DNA from: Thermomicrobiales bacterium
GTDB lineage: Bacteria > Chloroflexota > Limnocylindria > Limnocylindrales > CSP1-4
Assembly (NCBI GenBank): GCA_004525275.1
Contig: SPCO01000011.1
Span: 1 to 14,900, forward strand
DNA length: 14,900 bases
Reading direction: 5' to 3'
Part shown: positions 1 through 6,339 of the stretch, one piece after another
Layout of the letters: each line of letters starts with the position of its first letter
Position numbering within the stretch: position 1 is the first letter of the stretch
Notes under the pieces: model-generated
What the model was told of the DNA's origin: nothing
The model's database searches: none
Seen by the model: only the letters and a program-made list of their open reading frames with translations
Position numbers and translations under genes: made by a program

Positions 1-1191
1 ACGAAGCCGACCCAGCACTCCGTCAAGGAGCTCCGCAGTATCGGCATCCAGCCGGACGTCATCGTGCTCAGGTCCGACCACCCGGTCCCCGACGAGATCC
101 GCGAGAAGATCGCGCTGTTCACGGATGTCGCAACGGACGCCGTCATCCCGGCTGAGACGGCCGACACGATCTACGAAGTCCCGCTCCAGTTCGAGGCATT
201 GGGTCTCGGCCGCCTCGTCGTCCGCGAACTCGGTCTCGGCGATCCGGACGTTGAGCCCGACCTGACTTCGTGGCGTGCCCTGGTGGCGCGAATCAAGGCG
301 CCCAAGCCGATCGTCGAGATCGCGCTTGTGGGCAAATACATCGAGCTCCCCGACGCGTACCTGTCGGTGACCGAGGCGCTCCGCCACGCCGCCTGGGCGC
401 ACGAGGTCGATGCCAAGGTTCGATGGGTGGATTCCGAGACACTGAGCCACGAAAACCTGCACGCGCGACTCGATGGAGTGGCTGGCATCCTCGTTCCGGG
501 CGGCTTCGGCCACCGGGGCATCGAAGGCAAGGTCCTAGCCGCCCACTACGCCCGCGAGCACGGGGTCCCGTATCTGGGCCTGTGCCTCGGTCTCCAATGC
601 GCCGTCATCGAATTCGCGCGCGATGTCGTCGGAAGCTCGGACGCCAATTCGACCGAGTTCGACATGTTCACCGAGCACCCCGTCATCGATTTCATGCCTG
701 ACCAGCGTGAGATGGAAGACAAGGGCGGCACGATGCGTCTGGGTCTCTATCCGGCCAAGCTCGCCCCAGGATCGAAGGCCGCCGCCGTCTACGGCACCGA
801 GGTCATCTACGAGCGCCATCGCCATCGCTTCGAGGTCAACAACCGATACCGCCAGACACTCGAGGCAGCCGGGATGCTCCTCTCGGGCCAGTCGCCCGAC
901 GGTCGACTCGTCGAGATCGTCGAGTTGAAGGACCATCCGTGGTTCGTGGCCAGCCAGTTCCACCCGGAATTCAAGTCGCGCCCGGAGCGCCCGCACCCGT
1001 TGTTCGACGGCTTCGTGGCCGCGTCGCTTGCCGTCCGCGATGGGCGCGAGGCGGTCTTCAAGGCGCGGCCGGTATCGACGGAGACGACCGCGCAGTCGGC
1101 GCCCGGTGCGGAATCGGAGTCGAGCGTGGAATCGGAGTTGGGCGCGGACCCGGCGCCCGCCGTTATCGTCGAGTCCGTCCCAAGGACCTGA
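1..1191 (+). CDS. pyrG: CTP synthase, C-terminal part (5' end outside window)
   Basis: CTP synthase makes CTP from UTP, ATP and glutamine, the last step of de novo pyrimidine nucleotide synthesis in the cytoplasm. The reading frame is open from base 1, beginning TKPTQHSVKELRSIGIQPDV, which is the conserved end of the synthetase domain, so the true start lies upstream; the GTG at 64 is an internal codon. The class I glutamine amidotransferase domain follows: the oxyanion loop GGFGHRGIEGK, the nucleophile elbow YLGLCLGLQ with the catalytic Cys codon at 583-585, and the closing SQFHPEF with the catalytic His at 961-963 and Glu at 967-969. All triad residues are intact. After the normal family end near HPLFDGFVAASL there is an extra tail of about 45-50 residues rich in Ser, Glu, Ala and Pro. 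fsa follows 71 nt downstream on the same strand. Family identity is very secure. Confidence 0.97.
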   Translation, partial: TKPTQHSVKELRSIGIQPDVIVLRSDHPVPDEIREKIALFTDVATDAVIPAETADTIYEVPLQFEALGLGRLVVRELGLGDPDVEPDLTSWRALVARIKAPKPIVEIALVGKYIELPDAYLSVTEALRHAAWAHEVDAKVRWVDSETLSHENLHARLDGVAGILVPGGFGHRGIEGKVLAAHYAREHGVPYLGLCLGLQCAVIEFARDVVGSSDANSTEFDMFTEHPVIDFMPDQREMEDKGGTMRLGLYPAKLAPGSKAAAVYGTEVIYERHRHRFEVNNRYRQTLEAAGMLLSGQSPDGRLVEIVELKDHPWFVASQFHPEFKSRPERPHPLFDGFVAASLAVRDGREAVFKARPVSTETTAQSAPGAESESSVESELGADPAPAVIVESVPRT

Positions 1192-1262
1192 CCGTTCGGG
1201 CGATCGCGGGTCCGGCGCTAGAATTCACCGACATCCTCGTCCATACCCGGAGCCCTGCACCC

Positions 1263-1925
1263 ATGAAGATCTTCCTCGACACCGCCGACATCGGCGAGAT
1301 CCGCCAGGCCGCCCGCTGGGGCGTTCTCGACGGCGTCACCACCAACCCATCGCTGTACGCCAAGGTGGGCGGCTCCTACGACGACATCCTTCGCGAGGTT
1401 TGCTCGATCACCTCCGGGCCGGTCAGCGCCGAGGTCGTCGCCGATGACGTCGATGGGATGCTCGAGGAGGGCCGACATTTCGCCACCCTCGCCCCGAATA
1501 TCGTGGTCAAAGTCGCCATGTCGGAGAACGGGCTGGAAGCGATCAGCCGCCTCGCCGAGGAAGGCATCAAGACCAATTGCACGCTGATCTTCACGTCCAA
1601 TCAGGGTCTGCTTGCCGCCAAGGCCGGCGCGTCGCTTATCTCTCCGTTCGTCGGCCGACTCGATGACATCAACCAGGACGGGATGATCGTCATCCGCGAG
1701 CTGGCCGAGATCTTCGCGATCCACGAGATCGAATCCGAAGTGCTCGCGGCATCGATCCGCAACCCGCTGCACATGACCCAGGCCGCACTGGCCGGTGCGC
1801 ACGTCGCGACATTGCCGTTCAAGATCCTCCAGCAGATGGTCCACCACCCGCTGACCGACAAGGGGATCGTCCAGTTCAAGAAGGACTGGCAGAAAGCGCG
1901 CGAGTCGGCCGCCGCCAAGGCCTGA
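1263..1925 (+). CDS. fsa: Fructose-6-phosphate aldolase / small transaldolase (TalC/MipB type)
   Basis: This 220-residue protein belongs to the short transaldolase family, which acts as transaldolase or fructose-6-phosphate aldolase in the non-oxidative pentose phosphate pathway. Visible hallmarks are MKIFLDTADI at the N-terminus (Asp6), GVTTNPSL near residues 24-31, NIVVKVAMS with the probable Schiff-base lysine Lys83, the TLIFTSNQ strand, and SPFVGRLDDI, the phosphate-binding region. Length matches the family (about 215-220). I chose the ATG at 1263 because it gives the canonical N-terminus and has GGAG at 1249-1252; an in-frame open stretch reaches upstream into pyrG but does not look like family sequence. 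A TAGAAT hexamer at 1219-1224 could be a -10 box, without a convincing -35. Sequence alone does not separate aldolase from transaldolase activity. The gene converges on nagA, with a hairpin between them. Confidence 0.93.
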   Translation: MKIFLDTADIGEIRQAARWGVLDGVTTNPSLYAKVGGSYDDILREVCSITSGPVSAEVVADDVDGMLEEGRHFATLAPNIVVKVAMSENGLEAISRLAEEGIKTNCTLIFTSNQGLLAAKAGASLISPFVGRLDDINQDGMIVIRELAEIFAIHEIESEVLAASIRNPLHMTQAALAGAHVATLPFKILQQMVHHPLTDKGIVQFKKDWQKARESAAAKA

Positions 1926-1927
1926 CC

Positions 1928-1947
1928 GATCGGGCGCCGGCCCGATC
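1928..1947. terminator. Hairpin between convergent fsa and nagA, candidate bidirectional terminator
   Basis: A perfect 8-bp inverted repeat, GATCGGGC (1928-1935) and GCCCGATC (1940-1947), encloses a GCCG loop. It starts two bases after the fsa stop codon and overlaps the nagA stop codon at 1946-1948, exactly where a shared terminator would be expected. There is no T-tract on either side, so it may pause or protect RNA ends rather than act as a classic intrinsic terminator. The symmetry is seen directly; the role is inferred. Confidence 0.5.
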
Positions 1948-3082
1948 AGCGCAAGTCGACGACCCATTCGCCAGCACGCATCACTCGACGAACGCGAAGG
2001 TCGGCGTCGAGTTCGACGAGGTCGGCCCGCTGTCCGACTCCGATCCGACCGCGGTCGACGATCCCGAGCAGCGCCAGTGGGTTGCGGCTGGCTGCGGCCA
2101 CGGCGCTCGGCAACGACAAGCCCGAGTCGACGAGCTCGCTGACGGCGTCGTCGAGTCCGATGACCGAACCCGCCAGGGTCGTCGTTCCGGCGAGGGTCGC
2201 GCGCAGGCCCTTCACCTCGACCTCGAGACCGCCGACCCGAAGACGCCCGTCGCCGACACCGGCCAGGGCGATCGCGTCGCTGACCAACAGCAGCCTGTCG
2301 GCCGGCTTGAGCCGGATGATCAGCGGCCACAGCGCTCGATCGACATGCAGACCGTCCGCGATCAGTTCGACGAAGACGTCGTCGTCGAGCAGGGCGGCGA
2401 CAGCCAGCCCGGGTGCGCGATGATCGAAGCCTGACATCGCGTTGAAGAGGTGGGTGGTCGACGTGGCGCCGGCTGCGTAGCCGGAACGAGACTCGGCCAC
2501 GGTCGCCCCCGAGTGACCGAGCGAGACCGTCACTCCCTGTTCCCGGAGCCAGCCGATCAGCTCGGCGGCCCCCGGCAGTTCCGGAGCGATCGTGACGATC
2601 CTGAGACCATCGAGCAGGGGTTCGAGCTCCGCGCGTGGCACATCGGCGGGGGAGCGCAGTGCAGCGCGGTCGTGAGCGCCACGGCGAGCTTCGGACAGGA
2701 ACGGTCCCTCGAGATTGAAGCCGAGCGGTGCGGCGCCGTCCGCGGGTGACCCGGGTAGCCAGTCGCGGACGATGTCGGCAAACCGGACGAGTTCGCCGAT
2801 CGGTGTCGTCACGGCCGTTGGCAGGAACGACGTCACACCGCGCCGGATCAGGTGGCGAGCCATGCCATCGAGGGCGGTCGGGCCGCCCATCGCGTCGTGT
2901 CCGCCGCCACCGTGGACGTGGAGGTCCACGAACCCCGGGGCGACGTACGGGCCTGAAGCCCCACGGACATCGTCATCCGCCTCGACGCCGACGATGGCAC
3001 CGTCCTCGATGACCAGGCGGCCCGCCGTCACGCGGTCGTCGAGGACGAGGCGGCCGGTGACATCGATCCGGGTGCTGGTCAC
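1946..3082 (-). CDS. nagA: N-acetylglucosamine-6-phosphate deacetylase
   Basis: NagA removes acetate from GlcNAc-6-phosphate to give glucosamine-6-phosphate, in amino-sugar or cell-wall recycling in the cytoplasm. The 378-residue protein has the amidohydrolase-superfamily layout: an N-terminal beta segment, then APGFVDLHVHGGGG with the HxH pair at His55 and His57, GVTSFLPTAVT, the metal-ligand Glu in NLEGPFLSE, the histidine in SLGHSGA, the histidine in TTHLFNAMS, IADGLHVD, and the catalytic Asp in LLVSDAIALAG. Length is typical (about 380). The start is a GTG at 3080-3082, supported by a strong GGAGG spaced 7 nt away. It lies opposite the large + strand operon across a 157-bp intergenic region and converges with fsa. 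No nagB, PTS or other amino-sugar gene is visible, so a link to the neighbouring operon is only a possibility. Confidence 0.93.
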   Translation of the reverse strand: MTSTRIDVTGRLVLDDRVTAGRLVIEDGAIVGVEADDDVRGASGPYVAPGFVDLHVHGGGGHDAMGGPTALDGMARHLIRRGVTSFLPTAVTTPIGELVRFADIVRDWLPGSPADGAAPLGFNLEGPFLSEARRGAHDRAALRSPADVPRAELEPLLDGLRIVTIAPELPGAAELIGWLREQGVTVSLGHSGATVAESRSGYAAGATSTTHLFNAMSGFDHRAPGLAVAALLDDDVFVELIADGLHVDRALWPLIIRLKPADRLLLVSDAIALAGVGDGRLRVGGLEVEVKGLRATLAGTTTLAGSVIGLDDAVSELVDSGLSLPSAVAAASRNPLALLGIVDRGRIGVGQRADLVELDADLRVRRVMRAGEWVVDLR

Positions 3083-3089
3083 GGTTCGT

Positions 3090-3094
3090 CCTCC
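3090..3094 (-). promoter_or_regulatory. nagA ribosome binding site, decides the GTG start
   Basis: On the minus strand the sequence reads GGAGG, seven bases before the GTG at 3082-3080. This strong Shine-Dalgarno match supports GTG as the nagA start. Confidence 0.75.
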
Positions 3095-3142
3095 ACGCTT
3101 GGCAGGCCCGACGGCTCGACCGCGGCCATGAGTGACAACGTC

Positions 3143-3172
3143 AGTATGTCTATGGTTCGGTCACAGGGACAA
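3143..3172 (-). promoter_or_regulatory. Candidate nagA promoter
   Basis: Reading the minus strand, TTGTCC (3172-3167) and CATACT (3148-3143) are separated by 18 bases and match the sigma-70 consensus hexamers at four positions each. Transcription would start about 55 nt before the nagA GTG. The -35 overlaps the candidate -35 of the divergent operon promoter. Weak hexamers are common by chance in any sequence, so confidence is low. Confidence 0.3.
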
Positions 3173-3195
3173 CGGCCCTCCGTCCGGCGTACGAT
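3166..3195 (+). promoter_or_regulatory. Candidate promoter of the large catabolic operon
   Basis: GGGACA (3166-3171) and TACGAT (3190-3195) lie 18 bases apart and each match sigma-70 hexamers at four positions. The predicted start of transcription near 3202 falls inside the palindromic operator at 3196-3209 and gives a leader of about 38 nt before the ATG at 3240. The promoter-operator-gene geometry makes this call better than the hexamers alone would. Confidence 0.45.
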
Positions 3196-3209
3196 AGTAA
3201 ACGCTTACT
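3196..3209. promoter_or_regulatory. LacI/CcpA-type operator
   Basis: AGTAAACGCTTACT is a near-perfect 14-bp palindrome with a central CG; only the sixth and ninth bases break symmetry. LacI-family proteins bind even palindromes with a central CG, and the inner GTAAACGCTTAC agrees with CcpA catabolite-responsive elements. The LacI-family protein encoded at 7810-8880 has a recognition helix (VSTATVSRVV) almost identical to that of CcpA, which fits this half-site. The site immediately follows the candidate -10 box, so binding would block transcription initiation of the operon; nagA might also be affected. The palindrome is seen directly; the regulator pairing is inferred. Confidence 0.78.
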
Positions 3210-3229
3210 TGCCCCGCCTCCCGATCGAC

Positions 3230-3233
3230 GGAG
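3230..3233 (+). promoter_or_regulatory. Ribosome binding site of the first operon gene
   Basis: GGAG lies six bases before the ATG at 3240 and supports that start for the DapA/NanA-family gene. Confidence 0.55.
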
Positions 3234-3239
3234 CGTGCC

Positions 3240-4187
3240 ATGGCCTTGAACCTCGACGGCTTGATCCCGGCCACCGTCCTGCCGATGGATGCGGACGGGC
3301 GGATCGACGAACCGGCCCTGCGGTCGTATGTGGCCTGGGTGGTCGCCCAGGGCCCGGTCGCCCTGGCGATCAACGTGGACACCGGCGAGGGTCCACACCT
3401 CACCCACGACGAGAAGGTCCGCATCCTGCAGATCGTCGGTGATGCGACCGATCTGCCGATCGTGGCCGGCCTGGCCGGTCCATCGACCGACGCGGCCGTC
3501 CGCCAAGCCAAGGACTTCCGATCGGCTGGCGCGGACGCCCTGCTCGTTTTCCCGATCCCGGCCTACCTGAGCCAACCGCTCGACCCGCGCGTGCCGGTGG
3601 CCTATCACGAAGCGATCGCGGATGTTGGGTTGCCGCTGATCCTTTTCCAGCTCCAGCCCGCGCTCGCTGGGGTCAATTTCGAGACGGACACGCTCGAGGC
3701 GATGGCCTCGGTCGACGGGGTCGTGGCGATCAAGGAAGCGTCGTTCGACGCGCGACGGTTCGTCGACACCGCACGCCTGCTTGAGCAGCTGCCGCGTCGG
3801 ATCACGCTCCTGACCGGCAACGACAATTTCATCCTGGAGTCATTCCTCCTCGGCGCGACCGGAGCGCTCATCGGGTTCGGTGCGGTGATGACCCGGGAGC
3901 AGGTCGACATGATCGCCGCCTGGCAGGCCGGTGATACCGAGACCGCGAGGGCGCTCGGCCGACGGGTCCAGCGGCTGGCGGACGTCGTGTTCGGGGCCCC
4001 GATCGGCGACTATCGGGTCCGACTCAAGGAGTGCCTGCGGATCCTCGGGGTGCTGGAGAACGCCACCGTGCGCCGGCCTCTCCTCCCGATCTCCGACGAC
4101 GAGCGGTCATTCCTCGCCAGCGTCCTGGCTGAAGTGGGCCTCCTCGAAGCCGGCGCTCCGGCGGCCGTCAGCGGGCTTTCGCGATGA
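3240..4187 (+). CDS. DapA/NanA-family class I aldolase or dehydratase, non-canonical active site
   Basis: This 315-residue protein is a TIM-barrel member of the dihydrodipicolinate synthase/N-acetylneuraminate lyase superfamily, whose members join or split pyruvate-type substrates, or dehydrate sugar acids, through a lysine Schiff base. Seen: DGLIPATVLPMDADGRID at the start, the Schiff-base lysine Lys165 in VVAIKEASFD, and TLLTGNDNFILES for the GxDxxxxxxL element. Two family signatures are altered: the usual GGTGE loop reads NVDTGE (45-50), and the catalytic Tyr normally in a YNxP motif is Phe136 in LILFQLQPALAGV. The PALxGV part resembles sialic acid lyases more than DapA. It is therefore probably a catabolic lyase or dehydratase, not lysine biosynthesis. 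It is the first gene of the operon, behind a LacI-type operator, and its stop overlaps the next start (ATGA at 4184-4187). The exact substrate is unknown. Confidence 0.88.
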   Translation: MALNLDGLIPATVLPMDADGRIDEPALRSYVAWVVAQGPVALAINVDTGEGPHLTHDEKVRILQIVGDATDLPIVAGLAGPSTDAAVRQAKDFRSAGADALLVFPIPAYLSQPLDPRVPVAYHEAIADVGLPLILFQLQPALAGVNFETDTLEAMASVDGVVAIKEASFDARRFVDTARLLEQLPRRITLLTGNDNFILESFLLGATGALIGFGAVMTREQVDMIAAWQAGDTETARALGRRVQRLADVVFGAPIGDYRVRLKECLRILGVLENATVRRPLLPISDDERSFLASVLAEVGLLEAGAPAAVSGLSR

Positions 4188-5797
4188 CTGCCGAGCCCGC
4201 GGATGTCCTCATCATCGGAGCCGGCGCGTCGGGCGGCGTCGTCGCGCTGCGGCTCGCCCAGGCGGGGTTCAAGGTCGTGTGCCTCGAGCAGGGCGAGTGG
4301 CTCGATCGCGCGGACTACCCGGGCGACAAGCTCGATTGGGAGCTGAAGTCGCGCAAGGATTGGGCGACCAGCCCGAACGTTCGCGGACTAGTGCAGGACT
4401 ACCCGATCGTGGAGGATGACAGCCCGGTCTCGCCACTGATGTACAACGCCGTCGGCGGATCCACGATCATCTTCGCGGGCGCATGGCCGCGAGCGCTCCC
4501 GTCCGACTTCAGGGTTCGTTCGCTCGACGGTGTCGCCGACGATTGGCCGATCGACTACTTCGACTTGCTGCCGTACTTCTACCGAACGGACCGACAGTTC
4601 GGGGTGTCCGGCCTGCCCGGAGATCCGGCCTATCCGCCGGATACCGAAGACGCGCCGATGCCGCCACTGCCGATCGGCTCGGCGGGATTGAAGGTGGCGC
4701 GTGCACAGACCAAGTTGGGTTGGCATTGGTGGCCGGAGTTCAATTCGATCAACTCGACGCCCTACGACGGTCGGCGGCAGTGCGTCCAGAGGAGTACCTG
4801 TCAGTCGGGCTGCAACGAGGGCGCGAAGGCATCGACCGATCTGACCCACTGGCCCAAGGCGGTGGCCCTGGGAGCGCGCCTCGTGACGGGCGCTCGCGTC
4901 CGGCGGATCGAGACCGATGCGAGCGGGCTCGCGACCGGCGCGACCTGGATCGATCGTGACGGCACCGAGCATTTCGAGGCGGCCAGGGTCGTCATCCTCG
5001 CGGCCAATGCGATCGGTACGCCGCGGCTCCTGCTGCTGTCGTCCTCGCCGAACCACCCGGATGGGCTGGCGAACTCGTCGGGGCTCGTCGGCAAGCGGCT
5101 GATGATGCATCCCTTCGCCAACGTCGGCGGCCTGTTCGAGGAGCCGCTCATGAGCTGGCAGGGACAGTTCGGTGACTTGATCGAGTCGCTCGAGTTCTAC
5201 GAGACCGACGAGAAGCGGGGTTTCGTCCGTGGGGCTCGATGGGGTCTGGCGCCCACCGGAGGCCCGATCAACACGGCGCTCCCCAGCCGAGCCGGTGAGC
5301 AGGTCTGGGGTGCGGACCACCACGGCCACGTCAGGGCCCACCTCGGCCACGGTGCGAATTGGGGGCTCTTCGCCGAGGACCTGCCCGACGAGGCGAACCA
5401 CATCACGCTGTCGACGACGGTCGCCGACACGTCCGGCATCGCGGCGCCGGAGATCCACTACCGGATGTCGGACAACTCGCGGCGCATGCTCGACTTCCAT
5501 ATCGAGCGAGCCAAGGAGTCCCTTGATGCCGCCGGCGCATACAAGATCGAAGTCGACCGGCTGATGCGCTATTCGGGCTGGCATCTTTTGGGCACGGCCC
5601 GGATGGGCGACGACCCGGCGGTGTCGGTGGTCGATCGCTGGAACCGTGCCCATGACGTCCCGAACCTGTACGTCGTCGACGGCTCCTGCTTTGTCACGTC
5701 GTCTGGGGTGAATCCGACGTCGACGATCGTGGCGATCGCGCTGCGGGCGGCCGACCATATGATCGAGACGCGCTTCGAGCAGCGGGTGCCGGTGTGA
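4184..5797 (+). CDS. GMC-family FAD-dependent dehydrogenase (gluconate 2-dehydrogenase large-subunit type)
   Basis: This 537-residue flavoprotein probably oxidises an alcohol group of a sugar, sugar acid or other polyol. Domains: the FAD dinucleotide-binding motif IIGAGASGG (GxGxxG at 12-17), the GMC signature region NAVGGSTIIFAGAWPR, a second FAD-contact strand VVILAANAIGTPRLLL, and the GMC C-terminal domain with the active-site His467 in GWHLLGTARMG and Asn510 in GVNPTST, both intact. A cysteine cluster, Cys200, Cys206 and Cys210 (CX5CX3C), precedes NEGAKAS, as in sugar dehydrogenases of this subgroup, where such cysteines can hold an iron-sulfur cluster. No signal peptide is seen. The gene overlaps its neighbours at both ends (ATGA, GTGA), and the next gene encodes a matching small subunit, so a two-subunit enzyme is likely. 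Alternatives are glucoside 3-dehydrogenase-like or gluconate 2-dehydrogenase-like activity. Confidence 0.92.
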   Translation: MTAEPADVLIIGAGASGGVVALRLAQAGFKVVCLEQGEWLDRADYPGDKLDWELKSRKDWATSPNVRGLVQDYPIVEDDSPVSPLMYNAVGGSTIIFAGAWPRALPSDFRVRSLDGVADDWPIDYFDLLPYFYRTDRQFGVSGLPGDPAYPPDTEDAPMPPLPIGSAGLKVARAQTKLGWHWWPEFNSINSTPYDGRRQCVQRSTCQSGCNEGAKASTDLTHWPKAVALGARLVTGARVRRIETDASGLATGATWIDRDGTEHFEAARVVILAANAIGTPRLLLLSSSPNHPDGLANSSGLVGKRLMMHPFANVGGLFEEPLMSWQGQFGDLIESLEFYETDEKRGFVRGARWGLAPTGGPINTALPSRAGEQVWGADHHGHVRAHLGHGANWGLFAEDLPDEANHITLSTTVADTSGIAAPEIHYRMSDNSRRMLDFHIERAKESLDAAGAYKIEVDRLMRYSGWHLLGTARMGDDPAVSVVDRWNRAHDVPNLYVVDGSCFVTSSGVNPTSTIVAIALRAADHMIETRFEQRVPV

Positions 5798-6339
5798 GTG
5801 CCGTCGCCGCCGACCCGCTCGCGAGCCTCGACGCCGGCGAACGCGCGAATCTCAGCGCGATCGCCGACCGGCTCATCCCAGCCGCGCACGGGATGCCGTC
5901 GGCGGCCGACGTCCTCGGTGATGACCGCCTCCGATTCGTCTTGAACGCCCGCCCGGATCTTGTCGAGCCGCTGCGCGTCGCCCTCCGGTCCGAGCATGGT
6001 GGCGACGTCGCAGCACGCCTTGACATCCTCGGTCGTGATGATCCAGCCGCGCTCGGAGCGCTCCAACTGGTGGTCGTCGCCGGCTACTACACCGACGGGC
6101 GCGTCCGGGAACTCATCGAGTACCCGGGTCAGGTGGCGATCGAGATCCGATCCTGGGAGTACCCCGCGTATCTCGAGGAAGGGCTCATCGACGCCGTCAT
6201 GGCACGTGGGCCGACTTGGCGTGATCCGACGACCGGGGAGCGGGCCGTGATCCCGGATGCACCGCGTACCTATGAAGAACGCTGGTCGACCGACGCCGGG
6301 TCGCCCGAAGGAGGACCTGATGGCAACGATCGCGCCTGA
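5794..6339 (+). CDS. Gluconate 2-dehydrogenase subunit-3-like protein
   Basis: This 181-residue protein resembles the small subunit (Gluconate_2-dh3 family) that partners GMC flavoproteins in gluconate 2-dehydrogenase and glucoside 3-dehydrogenase. The recognisable part is LDAGERANLSAIADRLIPAA (about residues 10-29), which matches the family's opening helix, followed by a mostly helical body and a WEYPAY segment. In known complexes this subunit usually carries a twin-arginine signal that exports the pair; here the N-terminus (VSAVAADPLASLDAG) has no RR motif and no hydrophobic stretch, so a cytoplasmic enzyme is suggested. The GTG start at 5794 overlaps the GMC stop by four bases, and the 3' end overlaps the aldehyde dehydrogenase start by 20 bases, indicating tight translational coupling. 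The assignment rests on the N-terminal motif and the context. Confidence 0.75.
   Translation: MSAVAADPLASLDAGERANLSAIADRLIPAAHGMPSAADVLGDDRLRFVLNARPDLVEPLRVALRSEHGGDVAARLDILGRDDPAALGALQLVVVAGYYTDGRVRELIEYPGQVAIEIRSWEYPAYLEEGLIDAVMARGPTWRDPTTGERAVIPDAPRTYEERWSTDAGSPEGGPDGNDRA
6308..6314 (+). promoter_or_regulatory. Ribosome binding site that sets the aldehyde dehydrogenase start
   Basis: AAGGAGG, a full Shine-Dalgarno match, lies five bases before the ATG at 6320. It selects this codon over the in-frame ATGs at 6257 and 6272, and it sits inside the end of the preceding gene. Confidence 0.8.

Noticed and set aside
939..1262. Possible N-terminal extension of fsa into pyrG
   Set aside because: The frame is open, but the sequence is Arg-rich shadow of pyrG; the family N-terminus MKIFLDTADI begins exactly at 1263.
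3134..3174. Two copies of GACAACG (3134-3140 and 3168-3174) as a direct-repeat regulator site
   Set aside because: Only seven bases are shared and the flanks do not match, so chance is the simplest explanation.
3128..3239. Small + strand gene starting at 3128 in the divergent intergenic region
   Set aside because: The frame continues into the lyase gene as an Arg/Gly/Pro-rich shadow, has no ribosome site, and would place coding sequence across the promoter and operator.
4388..5758. 456-codon open frame on the minus strand opposite the GMC gene
   Set aside because: Arg- and Val-rich sequence without motifs; the GMC gene on the + strand has full catalytic signatures.
6257..6319. Earlier in-frame starts for the aldehyde dehydrogenase
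   Set aside because: The ATG at 6320 has a perfect AAGGAGG at the right spacing, whereas the earlier ATGs at 6257 and 6272 have no good ribosome site and add a non-family segment.
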